Part shown: piece after piece, positions 1-5,494 of the stretch
Position numbering within the stretch: the stretch's first letter is position 1
How the letters are laid out: every line of letters begins with the position of its first letter
Made by a program: the position numbers and the translations under genes
The notes under the pieces: generated by a model
What the model was told of the DNA's origin: nothing
Databases searched by the model: none
What the model saw: only the letters and a program-made list of their open reading frames with translations
Source: Elusimicrobiota bacterium
Lineage (GTDB): Bacteria; CG03; SLGR01
DNA length: 5,528 nt
Assembly (NCBI GenBank): GCA_012511615.1
Contig: JAAZFS010000096.1
Coordinates: 1-5,528 of the forward strand
Direction of reading: 5' to 3'

Positions 1-274
1 GAATTATTTTCTCATGACTTGTAGCAAATATCCCCTGGTTAAAGGCTGCAGGGGCACCCAGATTCTGGGGATTTCTTATTACTTTTACCCTCTTATCCTC
101 TTTTATTTAATTTTTTAGATAATTTTGAGTTGGAAGTCTGGATCCATTGTCTACAAATGTAAGCTTAAAAGAAATCTGAGTATTTTTTTTTAATCTCTCA
201 TAGCATTTTCGGGTATATTGAAGGTTATTAAGGCAGGGGACTATGATGTCCACAGGCTTTATTCCACCTGTCAT
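1..274 (-). pseudogene. Family 2 glycosyltransferase, N-terminal part, with in-frame TAA; runs off the left edge
   Basis: The frame starts at ATG 274..272 and reads MTGGIKPVDIIVPCLNNLQYT near its start, then VDNGSRLPTQNYLKN. This matches the nucleotide-sugar-binding start of GT2 (GT-A fold) enzymes, with VDIIVP as beta-1 and VDNGS as the conserved Asp segment. Codon 56 is TAA (109..107). After it the same frame stays open for 35 codons to the edge and still looks like GT2: KEDKRVKVIRNPQNLGAP, then AAFNQGI. Similarity on both sides in one frame points to a nonsense change rather than the natural end. TAA also ends several other genes here, so codon reassignment is unlikely. The start is supported by a strong ribosome binding site. 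The DXD motif and catalytic part lie outside the window. GT2 enzymes move a sugar from a nucleotide donor to polysaccharide, lipid or, in glycocins, peptide Ser/Cys; the acceptor here is unknown. It may be a decayed gene, a very recent mutation or a sequencing error. Confidence 0.75.
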
Positions 275-279
275 CTAAG

Positions 280-286
280 ACCTCCC
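280..286 (-). promoter_or_regulatory. Ribosome binding site of the GT2 gene
   Basis: On the minus strand GGGAGGT stands 5 nt before ATG 274..272. This is the strongest Shine-Dalgarno match in the left part of the window. It fixes the GT2 start and shows that the gene was built to be translated despite its later stop codon. Confidence 0.75.
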
Positions 287-311
287 GAGTCTTCTTAGGA
301 TAAGTAAGTTT

Positions 312-332
312 ATCCCACTTTTAAAAGGGGAT
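312..332 (-). promoter_or_regulatory. Stem-loop directly after the small peptide gene
   Basis: Immediately after the TGA of the peptide gene the transcript can form AUCCC paired with GGGAU, then after a one-base bulge CUU paired with AAG around a UUAA loop. No U-tract follows (the next bases are AAACTTACTT), so it is not a classical intrinsic terminator. A hairpin in this place could act as a partial attenuator or protect the 3' end of the peptide mRNA, giving more peptide than downstream enzyme. That role is inference; only the base pairing is seen. Confidence 0.35.
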
Positions 333-497
333 TCAGGAGCCTGTAGCGCAGATATCAGAGAATTCACCGCCGCTGCCGCTGGTGCAACTGGTCCACCTAG
401 GTGGGGACTCAACTTTCATAACAGTCAGCTTGGGCTCCTCCCATTTTTTCTTTTTGGTGGGAGCTTTTGTTTTTTTATTCTTATCAGCACTCTTCAT
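333..497 (-). CDS. Small RiPP-precursor-like peptide, 54 aa
   Basis: This ORF runs from ATG 497..495 to TGA 335..333. The N-terminal half is very basic (MKSADKNKKTKAP, then KKKKWEEPKLTVMKVES at residues 15-31). The W/Y-x-x-P-x-L pattern resembles leader regions of several RiPP classes, where it is the kind of segment bound by PqqD-like recognition domains. The C-terminal part (PPRWTSC at 32-38, then Ser/Gly-rich to FSDICATGS at 46-54) has two Cys (38 and 50) and is rich in Ser, Thr and Gly, fitting a core that is cross-linked, methylated or glycosylated. It has its own near-consensus promoter and sits between a B12 radical SAM gene and a GT2 gene. The Shine-Dalgarno match is poorly placed: AAGGA ends 16 nt before the ATG. 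A rare ATT start 4 codons upstream would be spaced better; a TAA stop just above it caps the frame. Coding status is well supported by composition and context; the product class is not known. No characterised peptide family is recognised in the core. Confidence 0.68.
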   Translation of the reverse strand: MKSADKNKKTKAPTKKKKWEEPKLTVMKVESPPRWTSCTSGSGGEFSDICATGS

Positions 498-545
498 TTT
501 TAGTTCAATTTATTCCTTATTTTCTTAGGACATCCTTAAATAGTA

Positions 546-574
546 ATTTTAGTCTTTAACTTATGCTTTGTCAA
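546..574 (-). promoter_or_regulatory. Sigma70-type promoter for the small peptide gene
   Basis: On the minus strand TTGACA (574..569) is followed by 17 nt and TAAAAT (551..546). That is 6/6 and 5/6 matches to the consensus hexamers at the ideal spacing. Transcription should begin near 539, leaving about 40 nt of leader before the peptide start. The promoter lies just after the radical SAM stop codon, so the peptide can be made independently of, and probably above, the enzyme. Confidence 0.65.
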
Positions 575-593
575 AAACACTAAAAGTCTGGCA

Positions 594-2045
594 TCACTCA
601 GCTCTAATGCTGGATTTAATTCCCTGAAAAACTAGGCCAAGAAATATAATAAAGCCCGCTGGTAGATACCTTAATGGGAATACTCCTTTAATTATATTGT
701 TCCAGACTTTTATCGGTCTTAGATAAAACTCCATAAAGGCCCTTCGAAGAAGCATTTGCAGCTCTTTAGCGGTCATAGTTTCAGGATGATAAGAGGAACC
801 TGATTCCTGGGAAACAAGTTTCCTCCAAGCACTAAACAGTTGATACTCTCTTCTAAGCTTCTTGTGATTTTCTAATGAATAGAAAAGCTCAGTTCCAGGA
901 TAGGGTATTGTAATCTGAAAGACCGCAACATCCGGGTCTAATTTTTTGGCAAAACGAATCGTCTCCAAACATGTTTTTAGATTATCTCCCGGGAGTCCCA
1001 GCATAAAAAACCCGGAAGACTTTAGCCCCGCAGCCTTTGTAGCCTTCATAGCAGCTTCCGCATCTTTTAAAAGAATATTTTTCCCAGATTTATTTAGAAC
1101 TTCCTGATTACCTGATTCAAAGCCATAAAACACACTCACTAGTCCAGCAGTTTTTAGTTTTTTTAGAAGCTTCGTATTTACCATATCAACCCGAGCTTCA
1201 AAATACCATTTTATTTTTTTATCAAGCCCCCGCCGAATCAGCTCATCAGCAAATTCCTCACCATCCTTCAGGGTCATAGGAAAACAGGAGTCGGAAATCC
1301 CAACACAAGTTACGCCATATTTTAAATAATTATGTTCTATTTCATCCACCACTTTTGCGATATTCCGCCGGCGGATAAAAGGAAATACTGTGCTATAGGC
1401 GCAGAAAACACACTTACTAGGACAACCGCGAGATATAATGACAGGAAGCATCTGGTCTCTACCTTCAAAAAAACTCTCTACGCCATGGTAATAGCTTATA
1501 TCTAAAAGGTCCCAAGCGGGCTGGGGAAAAATATCTGGATCTTTTACTAAAGGCCTGTCTGGGTTATGCCTTATCTCACCATCTTTTATGTAGGATAGGC
1601 CTTCAATTTTTTCAAAAGTTGAGCCATCACGAAGGGCCTGGGCAAGCTCATACATTGTAATCTCGCCTTCACCCCTTACGACAAAATCCACCAAGCCACT
1701 ATCCAGAGTCTCTTCAGGAAGTGCAGTCGGATGAATATTACCCATAACAATTTTTACTTGAGGATTATTTTTTTTGATTAAGGCCGAAAGAGTTTCAGCT
1801 TTTTCCATAGCGACTGTAATACAGGAAAAGCCGACTACATCTGGTTTAAAAGCCCCCACAGATTTCATCACACCAGCATCGCTTAGGCGACTAGAATACT
1901 GATCTATTATGTGGACATCAAAGTTTCTATCCCTGAGGTAAGCGGCTATATAGGCTAAACCGATAGGCGGAACCGAGGGCCTTATCCGGCTATAGAGGCC
2001 TTTTCTATGGAAACCCCAATCTGGACTTATTAGAAGTATTTTCAT
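594..2045 (-). CDS. B12-binding radical SAM protein
   Basis: This 483-aa protein has the layout of cobalamin-dependent (class B-like) radical SAM enzymes. Residues 1-145 form a Rossmann-like B12-binding domain: MKILLISPD start, PPIGLAYIAAYL at 26-37, VVGFSCIT at 70-77, MGNIHPTALPEE at 101-112 and FVVRGEGE at 121-128. The radical SAM domain follows, with the cluster motif CPSKCVFC (Cys208, Cys212, Cys215) for [4Fe-4S] and SAM. FYGFESGNQEVL (306-317) and FMLGLPGD (347-354) are typical of the family. The C-terminal tail contains FYLRPIKVW (440-448) and a hydrophobic stretch at about 455-476 that may touch the membrane. No DxHxxG motif is seen; many members of this group lack it and bind B12 base-off without a lower His ligand. 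Related enzymes methylate unreactive carbon or phosphorus, or rearrange rings; the substrate cannot be read here. Its nearest downstream neighbours are the small peptide and the GT2 gene. No good Shine-Dalgarno sequence precedes ATG 2045, but the start matches family N-termini. Confidence 0.93.
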   Translation of the reverse strand: MKILLISPDWGFHRKGLYSRIRPSVPPIGLAYIAAYLRDRNFDVHIIDQYSSRLSDAGVMKSVGAFKPDVVGFSCITVAMEKAETLSALIKKNNPQVKIVMGNIHPTALPEETLDSGLVDFVVRGEGEITMYELAQALRDGSTFEKIEGLSYIKDGEIRHNPDRPLVKDPDIFPQPAWDLLDISYYHGVESFFEGRDQMLPVIISRGCPSKCVFCAYSTVFPFIRRRNIAKVVDEIEHNYLKYGVTCVGISDSCFPMTLKDGEEFADELIRRGLDKKIKWYFEARVDMVNTKLLKKLKTAGLVSVFYGFESGNQEVLNKSGKNILLKDAEAAMKATKAAGLKSSGFFMLGLPGDNLKTCLETIRFAKKLDPDVAVFQITIPYPGTELFYSLENHKKLRREYQLFSAWRKLVSQESGSSYHPETMTAKELQMLLRRAFMEFYLRPIKVWNNIIKGVFPLRYLPAGFIIFLGLVFQGIKSSIRAE

Positions 2046-2070
2046 TAATTTAAGATTACAGTATTGCTCC

Positions 2071-2132
2071 TAGCCCAGACTATCTTTTTCAACAAGATAG
2101 CCGGCCCCCATAAAGCAGATTTCCGCGGGCTA
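2071..2132 (-). promoter_or_regulatory. Possible structured RNA leader before the radical SAM gene
   Basis: The minus-strand transcript can fold as a three-way junction. P1 pairs UAGCCC (2132..2127) with GGGCUA (2076..2071). P2 is GCGG/CUGC with an AAAU loop (2126..2115). P3 is a 9-bp stem (one G-U pair), GGCUAUCUU (2102..2094) with AAGAUAGUC (2086..2078), around a 7-nt loop. P2 and P3 are joined by the G-rich linker UUUAUGGGGGCC. The 3' strand of P1 touches an AGGAG that lies 21 nt before the start codon. I do not recognise a known riboswitch class. The helices are seen in the sequence; regulation is inference. Confidence 0.35.
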
Positions 2133-2143
2133 TAAAACCTGCT

Positions 2144-2172
2144 AATATAAGCTATTCTTTAAAAAAAGTGAA
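2144..2172 (-). promoter_or_regulatory. Candidate promoter for the radical SAM gene
   Basis: On the minus strand TTCACT (2172..2167), a 17-nt spacer and TATATT (2149..2144) match the sigma70 hexamers at 4/6 and 5/6. The start point would be near 2137, so the putative three-helix leader would be transcribed. The region is AT-rich, so a chance match is possible. It would separate the radical SAM gene from the operon ending at 2177. Confidence 0.42.
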
Positions 2173-2176
2173 CTTT

Positions 2177-2404
2177 TTAGGCTGATTCTACGGATTTGAC
2201 TTGAGGAATCCGCTCTTTCAAAACTCTCTCGACTCCCGATTTAAGGGTCATCTGTGACATGGGGCAACCCGCACAGGCACCTTTAAGACGGACCTTAACC
2301 ACACCATCTTCTGTGATTTCAACAAGCTCTAAATCACCGCCATCAGCCTGAAGAGCCGGTCGTATATCTTCTAATGCAGCAAGTACTTCTTCTTTATTTA
2401 TCAT
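2177..2404 (-). CDS. Nfu-type Fe-S cluster scaffold/carrier (NifU C-terminal domain)
   Basis: This 75-aa protein is a complete stand-alone NifU C-terminal domain. EEVLAALEDIRPALQADGGD (5-24) and the CAGC motif (Cys44, Cys47, within KGACAGCP) are diagnostic. Nfu proteins form homodimers that hold one [4Fe-4S] cluster between the paired CxxC motifs and pass it to cytoplasmic apo-proteins. The gene starts 1 nt after the flavoprotein stop. Its ribosome binding site AAAGGAG (2418..2412) lies inside the end of that gene, 7 nt from the ATG, so the two are translationally close. It is the last gene of the operon. Nearby users of clusters include the radical SAM enzyme, although a specific partnership is not shown. 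The product begins MINKEEV and ends at TAA. Confidence 0.93.
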   Translation of the reverse strand: MINKEEVLAALEDIRPALQADGGDLELVEITEDGVVKVRLKGACAGCPMSQMTLKSGVERVLKERIPQVKSVESA

Positions 2405-2405
2405 T

Positions 2406-3320
2406 CTATTTCTCCTTTAATCTAGTAAGATAATCAATGGCATTAAGGGCCGCCGAAGCACCAGCGCCAGCAGCCACTATAACCTGCTTCTTGGATACCG
2501 AAGTAACATCCCCAGCGGCAAAAAGCCCCAGAACATCCGTACGGTTATCGGAATCAATTATTATCTCACCCTTCTTATTTTTCTTAACCATTTTAACAAA
2601 ATCCGAAGAGGCCTCCCAGCCTATCTCCACAAACACCCCATCGGTTTTGATTTCAATATTTTTATCTGGGTTGGATACAGTCACCGAAGTAATTCCATCA
2701 GAATCACCCTGAATTTCAGTCAACTCACTTGAATTAAATACTTCCAGATTGGGAAATTTCAGGATTCTTTCCCGGAGCACCGCCTCTCCTCCAAGCTCAG
2801 GGGCAACATCCACCATATAAACTTTTTTAGCTATGGGGGCCAACTGACGGACGGCATCTAGAGCTGAGTTCCCACCCCCAACTACAAGAGCAGTCTTGTC
2901 TTTGTAAATAGGAGCATCACAGATAGCGCAGTATGCCAGACCTCTACCGACAAACTCTTCCTCACCAGCTATACCAAGCTTGCGAGGACGGGCTCCAGAA
3001 GCGACTATCACTGCACGGGCCCGGCAAGAGTTTCCATCAGACCTATAAATACTGAAGCTGTTCCCCTCTTTTTTCACATCCGTCACTCTTACAGAATCTT
3101 TGATTTCAATCCCAAATTCTTCAGCATGGCTTATAAATTTTCCAATCAGCTCGGCCCCACTTATTAGTTCAAAACCGGTGTAGTTTTCAATTGCTGATGA
3201 TAGGATAGCCTGCCCTCCTAACTCCTCGGCTATGACCATAAGATCCATGCCCTGCCGGGCAGCATATATGGAGGCTGTAATAGCCGCGGGCCCCCCACCG
3301 ATTATTACTATATCTTTCAT
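2406..3320 (-). CDS. trxB: Thioredoxin-reductase-like FAD flavoprotein (AhpF/Cp34 type)
   Basis: The 304-aa protein has the full low-Mr thioredoxin reductase layout. The FAD motif GGGPAA is at 8-13, GGQA at 35-38, the redox disulfide CAIC (Cys131, Cys134, followed by DAP) in the middle of the pyridine-nucleotide domain, VVGGGNSALDA at 146-156, and the C-terminal FAD motif GLFAAGDVT at 265-273. The HRRxxxR segment that binds the NADPH 2'-phosphate in E. coli TrxB is absent. In its place MVDVAPELGGEAVLRERI (169-186) resembles the matching part of AhpF, which uses NADH. NADH or another donor is therefore more likely than NADPH. It lacks the N-terminal thioredoxin-fold domains of AhpF, and the glutaredoxin encoded 8 nt upstream probably supplies that function, as with Cp34 and Cp9 of Clostridium pasteurianum. 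The likely role is passing electrons to the glutaredoxin and on to a peroxiredoxin or other disulfide substrate. The Shine-Dalgarno match is weak. Confidence 0.93.
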   Translation of the reverse strand: MKDIVIIGGGPAAITASIYAARQGMDLMVIAEELGGQAILSSAIENYTGFELISGAELIGKFISHAEEFGIEIKDSVRVTDVKKEGNSFSIYRSDGNSCRARAVIVASGARPRKLGIAGEEEFVGRGLAYCAICDAPIYKDKTALVVGGGNSALDAVRQLAPIAKKVYMVDVAPELGGEAVLRERILKFPNLEVFNSSELTEIQGDSDGITSVTVSNPDKNIEIKTDGVFVEIGWEASSDFVKMVKKNKKGEIIIDSDNRTDVLGLFAAGDVTSVSKKQVIVAAGAGASAALNAIDYLTRLKEK

Positions 3321-3328
3321 AAATGTTT

Positions 3329-3562
3329 TTATTCTATACCTAGAAGTTCCTTGAGCTGGCCTCTTTTAAAACCAATTACTATCTCACCACCTACATCAAT
3401 AACTGGAACTCCGCTCTGGCCACTTTTCTCTCTCATTTCTTCAAGGGCATCCCTGTCTTCTGCTACATTTACTGCTTCAAACTCTATAGAGTTTTCTTTA
3501 AAAAACGATTCTGCCATTGTACAAAACGGACAAGTTGGTGTCGTATAAAGTTTTACTTTCAT
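3329..3562 (-). CDS. Cp9-like small glutaredoxin/thioredoxin-fold protein
   Basis: This 77-aa protein is a minimal thioredoxin fold: KLYTTPTCPFC with the redox pair Cys11/Cys14, the cis-proline segment GVPVIDV (Pro53) and GFKRGQLKELL at the end. It lacks a clear glutathione site and is closer to NrdH-like and Cp9-like redoxins. The active-site codons are both TGT, so it is not a selenoprotein even though some relatives carry selenocysteine in this motif. It directly precedes the AhpF-like flavoprotein, and the pair probably forms a two-protein NAD(P)H-to-disulfide relay. A strong ribosome binding site, GGGAGGA (3576..3570), stands 7 nt before the ATG, and the gene abuts the DUF368 stop codon with no gap. 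The terminal substrate (peroxiredoxin or other) is not in the window. Confidence 0.92.
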   Translation of the reverse strand: MKVKLYTTPTCPFCTMAESFFKENSIEFEAVNVAEDRDALEEMREKSGQSGVPVIDVGGEIVIGFKRGQLKELLGIE

Positions 3563-4474
3563 TTAATTATCCTCCCTGGATATACTACCTTTTTTACCCA
3601 AACGCTCTATCCCTATAGAAAGCGCTATACCTAGAATTACAAATAAAAAGTACATACCTGCCTCACCGAAAGAACCAGGCAGGCGGTTAATACCCCCCGA
3701 TAAATCAATAGAATCAGCCGGATAGTCTTTAAAAGGCCATAAGAAATAGAGGGAAGCAAGTACCATTCCAGTCAGAAAGGAGAGCGTCCCGTCTTTCTTC
3801 TTGTTTAATAGCAACTTCATTAATCTTACAAAGAAAACTAGACCACATATACAGCCCAGTCCAAAAACACTTAAGAATATAAATGAACTAAGGCTCAATG
3901 ATGAAGTAAATTCCCTGATATTATCAATTATTAATCCATAAACCCCCAATATAAGCATGACCGCAGACCCGCTCAAGCCAGGAAGAACCATAGCTGAGAT
4001 GCCTATGATTCCTGAGAAAAATATCAAAAGCAAAGAGACCTCCTTCGCAGATGAAGGAGAAAATAAAGAAAGAAGAATTACTAGCGCAAAACCAGCGCCA
4101 CCTAAAATAAAACAGGAAACTTTTCTATCTTCAATCATATTCAGCGGGATATGGATGGAGGCTGCTATAAGTCCTAAGAAAAAAGACAGAGTGTAGCCAG
4201 GAAAAGCATTCATAAAGTATCCAAGTGGCCAGGTAAAAATAGCTATACCTGCCAGGGCACCGACCAAGACCTGAAAAAGAAAAATTAAATCCGCCTCCTT
4301 CAAAGCCTCTCCGGCCCCTCCAGTAAAAAGAGTTTTAATAAGTCGGAGATTGATTCGGGAGATAGAATTAATAAGGCGGGTATATATTCTAAGTATCAGG
4401 GCAAAAGTCCCACCACTAACGCCTGGAATAATATTAGCAATACCTATTAATAGGCCCTTAATAAAATTAAGCAT
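3563..4474 (-). CDS. popT: DUF368/PopT-family polyprenyl-phosphate transporter
   Basis: This 303-aa polytopic membrane protein belongs to DUF368. The hallmark IANIIPGVSGGTFALILRIY is at residues 12-31, and a related second copy, AMVLPGLSGSAVMLILGVYG, at 161-180. This internal duplication of the PG-hairpin is typical of the family. Hydrophobic segments are seen at about 65-82, 93-112, 120-140, 146-182, 196-218, 231-248 and 272-290. DUF368 proteins (PopT) have been shown to return undecaprenyl phosphate across the cytoplasmic membrane, recycling the lipid carrier for peptidoglycan and other envelope polymers. Length and motifs are normal. Its start overlaps the end of the alkyltransferase gene by 8 nt, and AAGGGG lies just upstream of the ATG, suggesting coupled translation. 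Function is inferred by family; the link to its redox neighbours is only operonic. Confidence 0.9.
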   Translation of the reverse strand: MLNFIKGLLIGIANIIPGVSGGTFALILRIYTRLINSISRINLRLIKTLFTGGAGEALKEADLIFLFQVLVGALAGIAIFTWPLGYFMNAFPGYTLSFFLGLIAASIHIPLNMIEDRKVSCFILGGAGFALVILLSLFSPSSAKEVSLLLIFFSGIIGISAMVLPGLSGSAVMLILGVYGLIIDNIREFTSSLSLSSFIFLSVFGLGCICGLVFFVRLMKLLLNKKKDGTLSFLTGMVLASLYFLWPFKDYPADSIDLSGGINRLPGSFGEAGMYFLFVILGIALSIGIERLGKKGSISREDN

Positions 4475-4805
4475 TTGCCCCTTGTTTATCAGATGGAAAG
4501 ATATATAGAAAACTTTCTAAATCGACCACTCGTCCATTGCGGATTTTTATACCTTCTTTGATAAGGATTTTTTCTTTAAGTTCCAAACCTCCCTGCATGC
4601 TATATCCCCCTAGAGAAGAATCTTTTCGGACAACTCTGTGACAGGGAATACGGGGGGGATCTGGGTTTTTTTTCAGAGCAGTCCCCACAGCACGGGCGTG
4701 ATTTTTTGTAGCCACATAAGCTGCAAGATCAGAATATGTACTTAATTTGCCAGCAGGTATCATACTCAGGGCAGCATAAACTTTTTCATAAAATTTATCT
4801 GCCAC
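4467..4805 (-). CDS. One-domain O6-alkylguanine-DNA alkyltransferase (MGMT/ATL fold, active Cys present)
   Basis: The 112-aa protein covers only the C-terminal DNA-binding and transferase domain of MGMT. Visible features are IPAGKLSTYSDLA (16-28, with the base-flipping Tyr24), the ARAVGTALKKNP helix (37-48, with arginine finger Arg38), and the active-site motif IPCHRVV (Cys55). LGGYSMQGGLELKEKIL (65-81) follows. Because Cys55 is kept (PCHR rather than the PWHR of alkyltransferase-like proteins), direct methyl transfer from O6-methylguanine is possible, giving a suicide enzyme. The absence of the N-terminal domain means it could instead act as a lesion-marking protein that recruits nucleotide excision repair. 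It starts with GTG (4805..4803), 2 nt after the regulator stop; GGGA lies 6 nt upstream. The last residues overlap the DUF368 gene. The family call is secure; the exact activity is open. Confidence 0.92.
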   Translation of the reverse strand: MADKFYEKVYAALSMIPAGKLSTYSDLAAYVATKNHARAVGTALKKNPDPPRIPCHRVVRKDSSLGGYSMQGGLELKEKILIKEGIKIRNGRVVDLESFLYIFPSDKQGANA

Positions 4806-4807
4806 AA

Positions 4808-5491
4808 TTAATCCCTGATTTCCTCCAGAAGTCGGTTAAGATCTTTAACAAAAATATTCCTGCCGTCAGCTATAACCAATCCCTCATCTTTCAGCTCTCT
4901 TAATACCCGGGATACCACCTCACGGGCAGTCCCCACAAGCTCGCTAATATCCTGATGTGTAAACTCTCTGGGAATAAGGATACCCTCTGGAGTCCCCTCT
5001 CCATATTTATCCGCAAGATTATATATAGACTGTATTAGTCTTTTCTTTACACTACTAAAAGAGAGCATCTCTATCTCAATATCAGCTTTTCTCAGCCGGG
5101 CAGAAAGAGTGCGAGCAATCTGTAATAAAAGTTCGGGTTGACTGCCCATTAAAGAAGTAAAATCTTCTTTTTTTAGGATAAGAAGAGTTGAATCAGTAAG
5201 AGCTACCGCATTTGCAGAACGGCTGGTATTATCCAAAAGGGCCATTTCACCAAAGAAATCCCCAACTTCAAGATAATCCAACACCTTGACATGCCCGCCG
5301 ACGGACATTTTGTATATTTTGATTCTTCCTTGGGATACTATAAAAAAATTCTTGCCCGGTTCAGACTCTAAAAAAATATTTTCTTCGGACTTAAACTTTT
5401 TCTCAGAAAGTAGTCCCGCCACCTCTCCAAGCTGGTCTGGAGAAAAACTATCGAATATAGAAACCCTACTCAGTATAGATTTTATTGTCAT
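4808..5491 (-). CDS. Crp/Fnr-family transcriptional regulator
   Basis: This 227-aa protein has a cNMP-binding beta-roll at about 10-120, including the phosphate-binding cassette GEMALLDNTSRSANAVA (81-97, with Glu82, Arg91 and Ser92 in the places that hold the cyclic nucleotide in E. coli CRP). A long dimer helix runs at about 118-160, and a Crp-type winged helix at about 175-220. The recognition helix GTAREVVSRVL (187-197) keeps the Arg190-Glu191 and Arg195 pattern of CRP/FNR. There is no Cys in the protein, so it cannot hold an FNR-type Fe-S cluster or use thiols to sense redox. The effector could be cAMP, c-di-GMP or none. It is first in the operon, directly behind the promoter, so it may regulate itself and the redox, repair and envelope genes after it. 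No clear Shine-Dalgarno precedes the ATG. Confidence 0.93.
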   Translation of the reverse strand: MTIKSILSRVSIFDSFSPDQLGEVAGLLSEKKFKSEENIFLESEPGKNFFIVSQGRIKIYKMSVGGHVKVLDYLEVGDFFGEMALLDNTSRSANAVALTDSTLLILKKEDFTSLMGSQPELLLQIARTLSARLRKADIEIEMLSFSSVKKRLIQSIYNLADKYGEGTPEGILIPREFTHQDISELVGTAREVVSRVLRELKDEGLVIADGRNIFVKDLNRLLEEIRD

Positions 5492-5494
5492 AAT

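Noticed and set aside
107..109. Stop-codon reassignment (TAA as sense) to explain the GT2 frame.
   Set aside because: TAA ends the regulator, alkyltransferase, DUF368, glutaredoxin and Nfu genes at their expected family lengths.
2161..2179. Weak hairpin AAAAAG-TTCA-CTTTTT with T-run after the Nfu gene as an intrinsic terminator.
   Set aside because: The stem is almost all A-T, starts inside the stop codon and uses part of its own T-run. It is too weak to call as a terminator, and it overlaps the better supported promoter -35 box.
3526..3534. Possible selenocysteine in the glutaredoxin active site, as in some related redoxins.
   Set aside because: Both active-site codons read TGT (Cys); there is no in-frame TGA.
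3351..3548. Plus-strand 65-codon open frame opposite the glutaredoxin gene.
   Set aside because: It is the antisense shadow of a gene with clear CPFC and cis-Pro motifs; no ribosome binding site or known domain. The other plus-strand frames at 2437-2712, 3957-4196 and 5286-5513 were rejected for the same reason.
4808..5491. FNR-type oxygen-sensing Fe-S regulator.
   Set aside because: The protein contains no cysteine at all, so it cannot bind a [4Fe-4S] cluster.
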